A stretch of 64,000 nucleotides of DNA from JACCWP01 sp963801045 (lineage in GTDB: Bacteria > Actinomycetota > Actinomycetes > Propionibacteriales > Nocardioidaceae): the NCBI GenBank assembly GCA_963801045.1, contig CAWDDC010000003.1, positions 124,001 to 188,000 on the forward strand, in the 5' to 3' direction. A program made the translations under genes and the position numbers. Positions 31,703 to 42,645 of the stretch are shown in pieces (position 1 is the first letter of the stretch; every line of letters starts with the position of its first letter). The notes beneath the pieces are model-generated. The model made no database searches and was not told the DNA's origin. It saw nothing but the letters and a program-made list of their open reading frames with translations.

Positions 31703-33119
31703 CCGACGACGGACTCAGCACATCGCTCGCCCACTACCTGACGATCCAGCGGTGGTTCGCCGGCAAGGGCCGCGACCTGGCCGTCGACGGCGTCCGCACC
31801 GTTGCGTGGCTGGGTGAGCCCGCACGCCGACCCGCGGGTGGCGGTCTGCCTGGTCGACACCACCTCGGGCACCGGCGCCTCCGCGGTACGCGACGTCTAC
31901 CAGGTGCCGCTGTCCTACCGCAGCGCGCGGCACGACCAGATCGACGGCGCCTACATCGGCGAGCACGAGGGCCCGGACGGGCCGGCGCACGTCTACGACG
32001 CCGTGCACGACAAGGAGGCGGTCTCGCTCCTGGTCGACGCGCTCGTACGCGGGGACGCGCCCGCGCCGCTGGCCGCCCAGGTCGTCACCGCAGCAGGAGG
32101 TCGACCTGCACGGTCCGACCGTCGTGCTGTCCGGCGAGCAGAGCAACACCAACGTCGTGGTCGGCGAGCACCTGCTGCTCAAGGTGTTCCGCCGGGTGGC
32201 GCCCGGGCGCAACCCGGACATCGAGGTGCTCGCGGCGCTGACCCGCGCCGGCTCCGAGGACGTCGTCCCGCTGCTCGGCTGGCTCGAGCTCGCCGACGGT
32301 GACGCCGGTGCCGACGGCGCGACCGACCTGGCGATGGTGTCGGAGTTCCTGGGCATGGCGACCGACGGGTGGGACCTCGCGCTCACCAGCGTGCGCGACC
32401 TGTTCGCCGAGCGTGACCTCTACCCCGAGGAGGTCGGCGGCGACTTCGCCTCGGAGTCGCACCGGCTCGGCGCCACCATCGCGCGGGTGCACGCCGAGCT
32501 GGCCGACCAGCCTGCCGACCGGCCACTGGGAGGCGCCGGACCTGCAGGCGCTCGCCGCCCGGATGCGGGCCCGGCTCGACGCGGCCGTCGACGAGGTCCC
32601 CGACCTCGCCGCGCACGCCGACGGCCTCGCCGCGCTGCTCGACCAGGTCGGCACCTCGCCCGGCCCGGTCCCGGTCCAGCGGGTGCACGGCGACCTGCAC
32701 CTGGGGCAGACGCTGCGCACCTTCCAGGGCTGGCGGATCATCGACTTCGAGGGCGAGCCGGCCAAGCCGCTGGCCGAGCGCACCGCGCTCGACGCCACCG
32801 TGCGCGACGTGGCGGGGATGCTGCGCTCGTTCGACTACGCGGCCCAGTCGCAGTGGGCCGACCTGCTCGGCGACCACCAGCTCGCGACCCGCGCGATGGA
32901 GTGGGCGCACCGCAACCGGGACGCGTTCCTCGACGGCTACACCGAGGAGTCCGGCACCGACCCGCGCGAGCAGCAGACCCTGCTGGCGGCGTACGAGGCC
33001 GACAAGGCCGTCTACGAGGTCGTCTACGAGGCCCGCAACCGGCCGACCTGGCTGCCCATCCCGTTGCGCGCCGTCGCGCGGCTGGTGGGCGCCGACGCAA
33101 CGACCGGAGGAGGCCACCG

Positions 33120-33123
<4 letters not shown>
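31699..33123 (+). CDS. mak: Maltokinase (three frameshifts)
   Basis: ATP-dependent kinase that makes maltose-1-phosphate for GlgE. About 470 residues with the aminoglycoside-phosphotransferase-like fold. N-terminal cap LAHYLTIQRWFAGKGRDLAV; the nucleotide region has LSGEQSNTNVVVGEHLLLKV (Lys for ATP); the catalytic loop is VQRVHGDLHLGQTLRTFQGW with the base Asp in HGDLHLGQ; the metal site is IIDFEGEPAKPLAERT. The frame changes near 31815, 32090 and 32522. The GTG overlaps the treS stop (GTGA), and the TGA overlaps the glgB ATG (ATGA). Order and overlaps match known actinobacterial treS-mak pairs. Confidence 0.94.
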
Positions 33124-35325
<2,202 letters not shown>

Positions 35326-35329
<4 letters not shown>

Positions 35330-36358
35330 GCGAACCGGTCCCGGACCAGCCGACCCTCACCGACGGCACGGTGGTGCTGCGGCCCTGGCGCGACGACGAC
35401 GTCGAGCCCGCCCGGGTCCAGCACGACGAGGAGATGGCGTACTGGTTCGACTTCCCGCGCGTCGTCCCGACCGCGGAGCGGATGCAGGGGGCGATCGACG
35501 AGTGGCGGCGGCGCTATGCCGACGACCGGCGGATCGTGAGCTTCGCGGTCGAGCGGGACGGTGCGATCGCCGGGTCCGCCGAGGTGCGGCAGACCGAGGA
35601 GGGCAACGGGTTCCTGTCCTGGGCGCTGTACCCCGACCACCGCGGACGCGGCACCGCCGTACGCGCCGTTCGGCTGCTGGTCGGCTATGCGTTCGAGCAG
35701 CTCGGGCTGTGGCGGGTCGAGGCGTACGTGCACCCGGACAACACCCGCTCGCTGCGGGTCGCGACCCGCGCCGGGCTGCGTCGCGAAGGGGTGCTGCGCG
35801 GGCGGGAGCCGTTCCACGGCGGCCGCGGTGACGCGGTGCTGCTCGGTCGGCTGCGCGACGACCCGGGACCGCACACGGCCGACGGGTTCCGCGCGATGCT
35901 CAACGCCGGGCTGCCGACCAAGCGGGTGATCGCCCAGGGCGTGCTGCGCGACCGCCGCGGCCGGGTGCTGCTGTGCGAGCTGGTCTACAAGCCCGACTGG
36001 GACCTGCCCGGCGGCGTCGTGGAGCCGGGTGAGTCGCCGCGCGACGGCATCGTCCGCGAGGTGCGCGAGGAGCTCGGCCTCGAGGTGGTCGCGGGACCGC
36101 TGCTGGCCGTCGACTGGCTGCCGCCGTGGGCGGGCTGGGACGACGCGTGCGTGCTGGTGTTCGACCTCGGGGTCCACGACGAGACGTGGGTCGACGCCGC
36201 GGTGCTCGAACCCCGCGAGATCGCCGCCGTGCACTGGTGCGACGCCGGCCGACGTCCGCGCGCAGGCCCGCCCCCCGACCGCCGCCCGGGTCGAGCAGGT
36301 GCTCGCCGTCCCGCCCGACGCCGCCACCCGGTTCCTGCACGGCGGCCACCCCACCTGA
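35326..36358 (+). CDS. GNAT acetyltransferase - Nudix hydrolase fusion (one frameshift)
   Basis: About 345 residues in two domains. Residues about 1-180 are a GNAT N-acetyltransferase of the RimJ/RimL type (GTVVLRPWRDDDVEPARVQH, LSWALYPDHRGRGTAVRAVR with the acetyl-CoA loop RGRG, and AYVHPDNTRSLRVATRAGL). Residues about 195-345 are a Nudix hydrolase with a perfect Nudix box GVVEPGESPRDGIVREVREE followed by LGL. The frame changes near 36243, close to the C-terminus. GTGA overlap with glgB places it in the glucan operon, although no role there is obvious; substrates of both domains are unknown. Confidence 0.88.
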
Positions 36359-36360
36359 CC

Positions 36361-36492
36361 GATCTTCCGGCCGTGCCGGGATCGCGCCGATCTTCCGGCC
36401 GTACGCACGCCCCGACGACCGCCTCGCCGGAAGATCGGCCCGCGGATCTTCCGGCCGTACGCGCGCCCCGACGACTCGCCTCGCCGGAAGAT
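36361..36492. repeat. Hairpin repeats with GATCTTCCGGC stems and GCCCCGACGAC loops
   Basis: GATCTTCCGGCC occurs at 36361-36372, 36389-36400 and 36445-36456. The last two pair with GCCGGAAGATC at 36426-36436 and GCCGGAAGAT at 36483-36492. Each stem encloses GTACGCACGCCCCGACGACC or a one-base variant, the same loop as the hairpins at 9827-9950, whose stems are unrelated. The first copy lacks its partner. The unit sits between two genes ending on opposite strands (36358 and 36497) and may terminate both. Confidence 0.9.
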
Positions 36493-36496
36493 GCGG

Positions 36497-37486
36497 TCAG
36501 CTGCCGGTGGCGGAGACGACGCCGCCGTACTGACCGAGGGCGCGGACCTGGCCACCGCCCGCGGGCGGTACGTACAGCAGCACCTGGTGGCGGTAGTGCA
36601 GCACCGCGGAGGTGTAGACCCGGCCGGCCAGGAAGGCGGCCTGCTCCGAGCCCGGCTGCCAGTCGACAGCCGTGTCCGGGCTCGATCCGGTAGTTGTCGG
36701 AGCGCGCCATCGTGGCGAAGACCAGCGCCCCGCCGTCGGCGGTGCGGGCGGCCCACTCGCACGTCCTCGGCCTCCCACGACTGGCTGAACCGGACGCCGT
36801 CCAGCCCGGCCTGCGTCTCGGCGACCGCCCGCATCTGCTGCACGAACGAGTCGACGAGCACCAGGTCGTCGTCCTGCGCGTCCGGGTCGTCGAGCAGCGC
36901 GCCGTACGCGTCGGCGACGTCCTGCGGCGAGCCCACCAGGCCGCTGGCGTCGTCGGGTTCGACCGGCTGCAGCGCGCTGGAGTCGTCCAGGGACAGCTCG
37001 GGCAGCTGGGTCGACGGCAGCACCTCGGCGGTGGCGACCAGCTGCCACGGGCCGGCGGCGGTGTCCCGCTGGTGCACCTGCACCTTGGTCAGTCCGCGTT
37101 GGCCGTCGTCGACGACGGCCATGAACCACAGCGGGTACGACGACAGCCGCGGCGCGATGACCGTACGCAGCTCGAGCTGCTGGGTGAGGTCCTGCGACCC
37201 CTGCTCCAGCAGCCGGCGGGCGACCAGCAGCGCGCCCCGGTCGACCGCCAGGGTGTCGCCCGCCTCGACGGACTCCAGCGGCGCCGCGTCGAGCACCTGC
37301 AGCGACTCGGCCCGCTGCTCGGCCCAGCGGGCCAGCACCTCGTCGGCCTCCGACCGGGTGACTGCGGTCTTCACCGGGTCGTCGCCGACCGGCCGCGGCA
37401 CCGCGCACCCACTGGTGACGCCGACCAGCGTCAGCGCGACCGCGAGGGACAGCGCCGTCCGTAGGCGCGCCGGATCGCGGCGTCAC
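36497..37486 (-). CDS. Uncharacterised lipoprotein (frameshifted)
   Basis: About 330 residues. GTG at 37486, overlapping the stop of the upstream gene, then after a shift near 37470 a lipoprotein signal RTALSLAVALTLVGVTSGCA with lipobox TSGC. The mature protein has a helical first half (RSEADEVLARWAEQRAESLQ, GALLVARRLLEQGSQDLTQQ) and a strand-rich middle (YPLWFMAVVDDGQRGLTKVQ, GPWQLVATAEVLPSTQLPEL). The C-terminal part appears in other frames (shifts near 36765 and 36685) and ends HYRHQVLLYVPPAGGGQVRA. I recognise it only as a conserved actinobacterial lipoprotein type without known function. Confidence 0.75.
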   Translation of the reverse strand: MTPRSGAPTDGAVPRGRADAGRRHQWVRGAAAGRRRPGEDRSHPVGGRRGAGPLGRAAGRVAAGARRGAAGVRRGGRHPGGRPGRAAGRPPAAGAGVAGPHPAARAAYGHRAAAVVVPAVVHGRRRRRPTRTDQGAGAPAGHRRRPVAAGRHRRGAAVDPAARAVPGRLQRAAAGRTRRRQRPGGLAAGRRRRVRRAARRPGRAGRRPGARRLVRAADAGGRRDAGRAGRRPVQPVVGGRGRASGPPAPPTAGRWSSPRWRAPTTTGSSPDTAVDWQPGSEQAAFLAGRVYTSAVLHYRHQVLLYVPPAGGGQVRALGQYGGVVSATGS

Positions 37487-38371
37487 CGCCGGCCGGGCGG
37501 GCGGTTCCTGCTCGTCCTCGCGGGGCTTCTCGTCCTCGCCGGGCTTCTCGTCGTCGCCAGGCCTCTCGTCGTCGCCGGGCTTCGTCGTCGTCGCTGCTCG
37601 TCCTCGGCCTCTCGTCGTCGCCAGTCTCGGCCGGCTCTCGTCGTCGCCGGCTGCTCGTCGTCACCGTCCGCCGTCTGTCCGTCGGCCGTCCGCGCGGTCG
37701 TCGTGCGCTCACTCGTCGGCGCTGTCGTCGCTCGTCGTGCTGCTCGTCGTCCCAGTGGTCCCAGTCGTCCAGGTCGGGCCGCCGGCGCAGCGTGATCCAG
37801 CCGAACAGCACGAGCCCGACCGACAGCCCGATCAGCCCGAGCCCGATGCCGAAGCCGCCGTCGAGCTCGTACGCCGCGGTGACCTCGAGTCCCTCGAGCG
37901 AACCACCGTCGGCTGCGGCGACGAGCAGCTGCGCGGGTGCCGTCGGCAGCTCCGCCGACATCGCGGCCTCGCCGTCGGTCTGGTCGCTGGCCAGCCACCA
38001 GTCCAGGTCGTACGGATCGGCCGGCAGGCGCAGGCTCACCCTCGACCTCCTCGCCGGTGAGGTCGAGCGGGACGTCGATCGTGTCGATCGACCAGGGCCT
38101 GCACACCGTCGGTGTAGTCGGTGACGTCGACGGCGTTGCCCAGGCCCACGAAGACCGGACGTTCGTCGGGCAGGGTCGCCTCGATCCGCACGGTGGGACC
38201 GGACAGCGCCAACGCGCCCGGCGCGGTGACCGCGACCGAGGCTTCGGTGCTCAGGTCCTGCGGGTCGGAGCGGGCGAGGTTGTCCGGACCGAGCAGCAGC
38301 GCCATCGCCGTGCCGACGAGCAGGCACAGCAGCGCGGCGACCACCAGGACCCAGCCCGCCACCCGTCGCAC
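37483..38371 (-). CDS. Membrane protein with acidic GDDEKP-repeat tail (many frameshifts)
   Basis: Starts MRRVAGWVLVVAALLCLLVG, a first membrane helix, then an exposed domain (ARSDPQDLSTEASVAVTAPG, LPDERPVFVGLGNAVDVTDY, DPYDLDWWLASDQTDGEA) and a second helix GFGIGLGLIGLSVGLVLFGW, leaving a cytoplasmic tail. The tail is encoded by an 18-bp-period, GAC-rich repeat at about 37500-37620 that reads GDDEKPGEDEKPREDEQEPP and stops at 37483. Frame changes near 38090, 38040 and several between 37600 and 37745. It ends in GTGA overlap with the lipoprotein gene, so the two are likely partners. Function unknown. Confidence 0.75.
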
Positions 38372-38405
38372 GCCTCACCCCCGCCCACAGACCTGTCCCG
38401 AATCG

Positions 38406-39362
38406 TCAGAACAGCGCGCTGGCCAGCCTACGGCGAGCGTCGGCGACCCGGGCGTCATCAGGGCCGACCGCGTCGAACAGACCCAGCAGGTGCTGCCGGG
38501 CCCGCTCCCGGTCGTCGCCGAAGACCCGCGGCACCAGCCCGATCACCCGGTCGAACGCGTCGCCGACGTGTCCACCGAGCACGTCGACGTCGGCGGCCAG
38601 CAGCTGGGCGTCGATGTCGTCGGGACGCTCGGCCGCGGCCGTGCGGGCGGCGGTCAGGTCGACGCCCTCGGTGCGCTGCAGCAGGCCGGCCTGCGCCAGC
38701 CGGGCCGCTGCCTCGGCGTCGCCGGGAGCAGCCTCGAGCACCTTGCGGTAGGCGGCGACCGCCGTGGCGTAGTCACCCGCCTCGAGCGCGGTGTCGCCGT
38801 CGGCGAACCGCGGGTCGTCGACCGGCTCGGCCTCCTCGCCCTCCGCGTCGGCGACGGCTGCGGGCGCGGCGCCGCGCGGCGGGGCCTGGCCGGTGACGCC
38901 GTTGCTGACCGCAGCCTGGATGACCTGGTCGAAGGCCTGGCGCGCCTGCTCCTCGTCGACGCTGCCCTCGAACAGCGGCACCGGCTGGCCGCGCAGCACC
39001 GCGAGGACGTACGGCACCGCCCGCACCTGCAGGGCCTGCGCGAGCTGCGGGCTGGAGTCGATGTCGAGCCGGGCCAGGCTGACCCGGCCCTCGTACGAGT
39101 CGGCGATCCGGCTCAGCGCGTCGACGGCCTCGCGGCTGGCCGGTGCCCGCGTCGACCACAGCGCCAGGACCACGGGGTAGGCCATCGACGGCTCGACGAC
39201 GTCGGGCTGGAAGCCCTGCTCGGTGGTGTCGAAGGAGTAGACGCCCGGGCCACCCCCGCCGGTCGCCGCGGCACCGGCCTGACCGGCCGGACCACCTCCG
39301 GCGGGGGGCCGCAGGGCGGACAGGTCGATGGCCCCGGGACGGGAGAACTGCTCTGCGCTCAT
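38406..39362 (-). CDS. Thioredoxin-fold/TPR protein, YbbN (CnoX) type
   Basis: 318 residues, intact. A thioredoxin domain at about residues 55-160 (VVEPSMAYPVVLALWSTRAP, VSLARLDIDSSPQLAQALQV, AVPYVLAVLRGQPVPLFEGS) has lost the CxxC pair: the position reads WSTRAPAS. Tetratricopeptide-like helices follow (DTALEAGDYATAVAAYRKVL, ERPDDIDAQLLAADVDVLGG, RARQHLLGLFDAVGPDDARV). This is the architecture of YbbN/CnoX co-chaperones that protect or hand over proteins to chaperonin. A redox role is unlikely without the cysteines. It sits 30 bases from the mutase gene end on the same strand. Confidence 0.9.
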   Translation of the reverse strand: MSAEQFSRPGAIDLSALRPPAGGGPAGQAGAAATGGGGPGVYSFDTTEQGFQPDVVEPSMAYPVVLALWSTRAPASREAVDALSRIADSYEGRVSLARLDIDSSPQLAQALQVRAVPYVLAVLRGQPVPLFEGSVDEEQARQAFDQVIQAAVSNGVTGQAPPRGAAPAAVADAEGEEAEPVDDPRFADGDTALEAGDYATAVAAYRKVLEAAPGDAEAAARLAQAGLLQRTEGVDLTAARTAAAERPDDIDAQLLAADVDVLGGHVGDAFDRVIGLVPRVFGDDRERARQHLLGLFDAVGPDDARVADARRRLASALF

Positions 39363-39392
39363 GGCCCTATCCTGACGTAGCCGCCGCCAGGG

Positions 39393-41082
39393 TCAGAACC
39401 GGGCGGGCTCGCGGTACTCGCCCCACTCGGCGCGCAGGGCGTCACAGATCTCCCCGAGCGTCGCCTCGGCGCGTACGGCGTCGAGCATCGGCGGCACCAG
39501 GTTGGCGTCGGTGCGCGACGCCGCCACCATCGCCGACAGCGCCGCCGACACCGCCGCGTCGTCGCGACCGGCCTTGCGGCGGGCCAGCTCGGCCACCTGG
39601 TCGGACTCGACCTCGTGCGAGACCCGCATGATCTCGAGCTCGCCGGTGACCGAGTCGTGGTGGGTGTTGACCCCCACGATCTTCTTGTCACCCTTCTCCA
39701 CCGCCGTCTGGTACTGGAAGGCGGCCTCGGCGATCTCGGACATGAACCAGCCGTCCTCGATGCCGCGCAGGATGCCCGAGGTCATCGGCCCGATGGCGTG
39801 CTGGGCGTCGAGACCGCCACCCATCCCGAGGATGCGCTGGAAGATCTCCTCCGCCTCGGCCTCGATCTGGTCGGTGAGCGCCTCGACGTACCACGAACCG
39901 CCCAGCGGGTCGGCGACGTTGACGACGCCGGTCTCGTCCATCAGCACCTGCTGGGTGCGCATGGCGATCTCCGCGGCCCGCTCGCTCGGCAGGGCGAGCG
40001 TCTCGTCGAGGGCGTTGGTGTGCAGGGAGTTGGTGCCGCCGAGGATCGCGGACAGCGCCTCGACCGCGGTGCGCACGACGTTGTTGTACGGCTGCTGCGC
40101 GGTCAGCGACACTCCCGCGGTCTGGGTGTGGAAGCGCAGCCACTGGGCCCGTTCGCTGGTGGCGCCGTAGACGTCGCGCATCCAGCGGGCCCAGATCCGG
40201 CGGGCGGCGCGGAACTTCGCGATCTCCTCGAAGAAGTCGATGTGCGCGTCGAAGAAGAAGCTCAGCCCCGGTGCGAACTCGTTGACGTCGAGACCACGGG
40301 TCTGGCCCAGCTCGACGTAGGCGAAGCCGTCGGCCAGCGTGTACGCCAGCTCCTGCGCGGCGGTCGAGCCGGCCTCGCGGATGTGGTAGCCGGACACGCT
40401 CAACGGCTTGTAGCGCGGGATCTCGGCGGCGCACCAGGTCATCAGGTCGCCGATCAGGCGCAGGTGCGGCTCGGGACCGAACAGCCACTCCTTCTGCGCG
40501 ATGTACTCCTTGAAGATGTCGGTCTGCAGGGTGCCGTCGAGCTTGGAGATGTCGGCGCCCTGCCGCTCGGCGGCCACGACGTACATGCAGAAGATCGGCA
40601 CCGCCGGCCCGGAGATCGTCATCGAGGTGGTGACGTCCTGCAGCGGGATGGCGTCGAACAGCGCCTCCACGTCGGCGAGGCTGTCGACCGCGACGCCGCA
40701 GTGCCCGACCTCGCCCAGCGCCTTGGGGTCGTCGGAGTCGCGGCCCATCAGCGTCGGCATGTCGAAGGCCACCGACAGTCCGCCGCCGCCCGCGGCCGAG
40801 GATCATCCGGTAGCGCTCGTTGGTCTGCCGGGCGTTGCCGAAACCGGCGAACTGACGGATCGTCCAGGTGCGACCGCGGTAGCCGGTGGAGTAGAGACCG
40901 CGGGTGAAGGGGTACTCGCCCGGCCAGCCGATCCGCTCGAAGCCCGGGTAGTCGTCGTCGGGCCCGTACGCCGGCGCCACCTCGGCGCCGGACAGCGTGC
41001 TGAAGTCGGCGTCGCGCACCGCCCCCTGCTCGAGCGCCGTGTCGTAGCGGCGTTGCCAGCGGTCGCGCCCGGTCTCCGTCAT
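39393..41082 (-). CDS. Acyl-CoA mutase large subunit without B12 domain, methylmalonyl-CoA mutase family (one frameshift)
   Basis: Catalytic TIM-barrel subunit of a coenzyme-B12 mutase, about 560 residues, ending where the B12-binding domain would begin; a separate small subunit is expected but is not in this window. Motifs: RGRTWTIRQFAGFGNARQTN, GGLSVAFDMPTLMGRDSDDP, SMTISGPAVPIFCMYVVAAE, SVSGYHIREAGSTAAQELAY and LGGTNSLHTNALDETLALPS. By-eye alignment places a Tyr (STGY) and an Arg (PHLR) at the positions of Y89 and R207 of methylmalonyl-CoA mutase, which bind the carboxylate. Frameshift near 40795. A palindrome lies just upstream of the ATG at 41082. Confidence 0.88.
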
Positions 41083-41092
41083 GCCGCCAGAC

Positions 41093-41110
41093 TACTAGGA
41101 CGTCCTACTA
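41093..41110 (-). promoter_or_regulatory. Palindromic AGGACGTCCT operator-like site in front of the mutase gene
   Basis: AGGACGTCCT (41097-41106) is a perfect 10-bp palindrome; with one mismatch it extends to TACTAGGACGTCCTACTA (41093-41110). It lies 11 to 28 bases upstream of the mutase ATG, where a bound regulator would block transcription or translation start. The MarR gene at 41162-41671 reads toward the mutase gene on the same strand and is a candidate regulator. Confidence 0.6.
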
Positions 41111-41161
41111 TCTCGGCAAACCGCGGATGATCGGGGCGCAATGCGCGGATGATCGTGGGCG

Positions 41162-41671
41162 TCAGGCGAAGTCGCCCGCGGCGCGGCGCAGCGGGGTGAG
41201 CAGCGCGGTGACCTGGTCGAGGTCGGCCTCGTCGAGGACGTCGAGGCCGAAGTCGCCGGCCACCAGGTCGGCGGTGGCCACCTCGACGACCGCCCGGCCG
41301 GCGTCGGTGATGGCCGCGAGCACGGTACGACCGTCGCGCGGGTGCGGCCGGCGCCGTACGTAGCCCGACGCCTCCAGCCGGTTGACGATGCTCGTCACCG
41401 ACGTCGGGTGCACCTGCAGCCGGTCGCCCATCTTGCCCAGCGGCAGCTCGCCGGCACGGCTGAAGGTGAGCAGCACCAGTGCCTCGTAGCGGGCGAAGCT
41501 CAACCGGTGCGGACGCAGCACCTCGTCGAGCCGGGCGATGACCAGCTGCTGGGCGCGCATCAGCGAGGTGACGGCGCGCATCGCGTGCACACCCTCCCAG
41601 CGCCGGCGCCCAGTGCCGGGCGGCCTCCTCGATCGGGTCGAACGGCAAGGCGGCTGCGCCTTGGGCGACAT
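41162..41671 (-). CDS. MarR family transcriptional regulator (N-terminal frameshifts)
   Basis: About 170 residues with the MarR winged helix: RLSFARYEALVLLTFSRAGE, LPLGKMGDRLQVHPTSVTSI (recognition helix), VNRLEASGYVRRRPHPRDGR (wing) and a dimerisation helix VLDEADLDQVTALLTPLRRA. The first 30 codons need two shifts (near 41645 and 41610) to read LPFDPIEEAARHW then RRWEGVHAMRAVTSLMRAQQ. Lies upstream of the acyl-CoA mutase gene on the same strand with an 80-base gap that contains the AGGACGTCCT palindrome, suggesting an acyl-CoA-responsive regulator; the ligand is unknown. Confidence 0.88.
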   Translation of the reverse strand: MSPKAQPPCRSTRSRRPPGTGRRRWEGVHAMRAVTSLMRAQQLVIARLDEVLRPHRLSFARYEALVLLTFSRAGELPLGKMGDRLQVHPTSVTSIVNRLEASGYVRRRPHPRDGRTVLAAITDAGRAVVEVATADLVAGDFGLDVLDEADLDQVTALLTPLRRAAGDFA

Positions 41672-41726
41672 GCGCGCAGGCTAGCGAGCGCCTTCCCGCT
41701 GGTCGGACGGCCGGAGACCGGACCGG

Positions 41727-42276
41727 TCAGCGGCGCGAGCTCCGCGGGTGGTGGCCGGCGTGCGGGCCGTGCACCTCGACCTGGATGGCGTGATCGACCG
41801 AGTCGGGGTACGGGACGTACCGGATCTCACGCAGTCCCTGGACCTGGGCGGCCGACTCGAAGGTCAGGTGGCCGTAGCCGCACAGCCGGCCCAGCGCGGG
41901 CTTGTGCACGGTGATGTCGAGGATCCGGCTGAGCGGCATCGTCGCGCGCTGCTGGTCGAGCAGACCGCGGATGCGCATCACCCGCTTGGAGGTGAGCACG
42001 AACCGGTCCCGGTGCTCCCGCGCCGCGAGCACCCAGGCGGTGGCCAGCAGTGCCGGCCCGACCAGCAACCACAGCCAGCCGGACTGCACCGAGCTGAGCG
42101 GGAAGATCACCAGCAGCACGAGCGCCGGCGACCAGCACCAGCCCCAGGGGCCGCAGGTAGGCCACCCAGTGGTGGCCGACGTCGAAGCGGATCTCCTCGC
42201 CGACCTCGATCAGCCGATGGGCCTCGACGTCCTGGTCCGGGAACAGCCGGAGCAGCCAGTGCGGCGCGGCGGGCAC
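41727..42276 (-). CDS. PH-domain membrane protein (bPH2/YdbS-like), one frameshift
   Basis: About 180 residues. An N-terminal cytoplasmic strand pair (HRLIEVGEEIRFDVGHHWVA), two membrane helices (LLLVIFPLSSVQSGWLWLLV, GPALLATAWVLAAREHRD), then a bacterial PH domain: DRFVLTSKRVMRIRGLLDQQ, RATMPLSRILDITVHKPALG, GYGHLTFESAAQVQGLREIR. Frame change near 42130 in the first helix region. GTG start at 42276. Function unknown; such proteins are common in actinobacterial envelopes. Confidence 0.85.
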
Positions 42277-42285
42277 GGCGCCTGG

Positions 42286-42453
42286 TCAGTCGGAGAGCGC
42301 GTCGAAGAACCGGATGACCGCGTCGAAGGCGGAGACGACCGCGTCGAACGCGCCACGGACCGCGTCGGCCGCTCCCTCCGGCTGGCTGACCAGGTAGAAC
42401 ACGGCGAAACCGATCGCGAGCAGGATCACCGCCTTGCGGGCGACATCGACCAC
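42286..42453 (-). CDS. Small single-pass membrane protein, 55 residues
   Basis: GTG start at 42453 preceded by a good GAGGAGGA ribosome binding site. Reads VVDVARKAVILLAIGFAVFY with one membrane helix, then VSQPEGAADAVRGAFDAVVS and an amphipathic tail AFDAVIRFFDALSD that repeats the pattern AFDAV twice. Lies 9 bases upstream of the PH-domain gene, so probably co-transcribed. Function unknown. Confidence 0.75.
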   Translation of the reverse strand: MVDVARKAVILLAIGFAVFYLVSQPEGAADAVRGAFDAVVSAFDAVIRFFDALSD

Positions 42454-42645
42454 GGGTTCCTCCTCGCTGCTTCCGACCAGGGCGTGGCACACGGGTACAC
42501 CGTCGTTTCTAGCGCACTCGTGCCAGCGGTCGACCGCGCCACGCCGTCCGGCCTCCGCACGAGCGCCCAAGATGCACACCCGGCCGATGTGGGGTCAGGT
42601 GGGCGCTGACAACGACCACGTCACGACGACACAGGAGGCCGGCCG

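Noticed and set aside
41118..41160. GCGGATGATCG direct repeat pair as an operator
   Set aside because: Two imperfect copies in the gap between the MarR and mutase genes; too short and too close to background GC repeats to claim a function.
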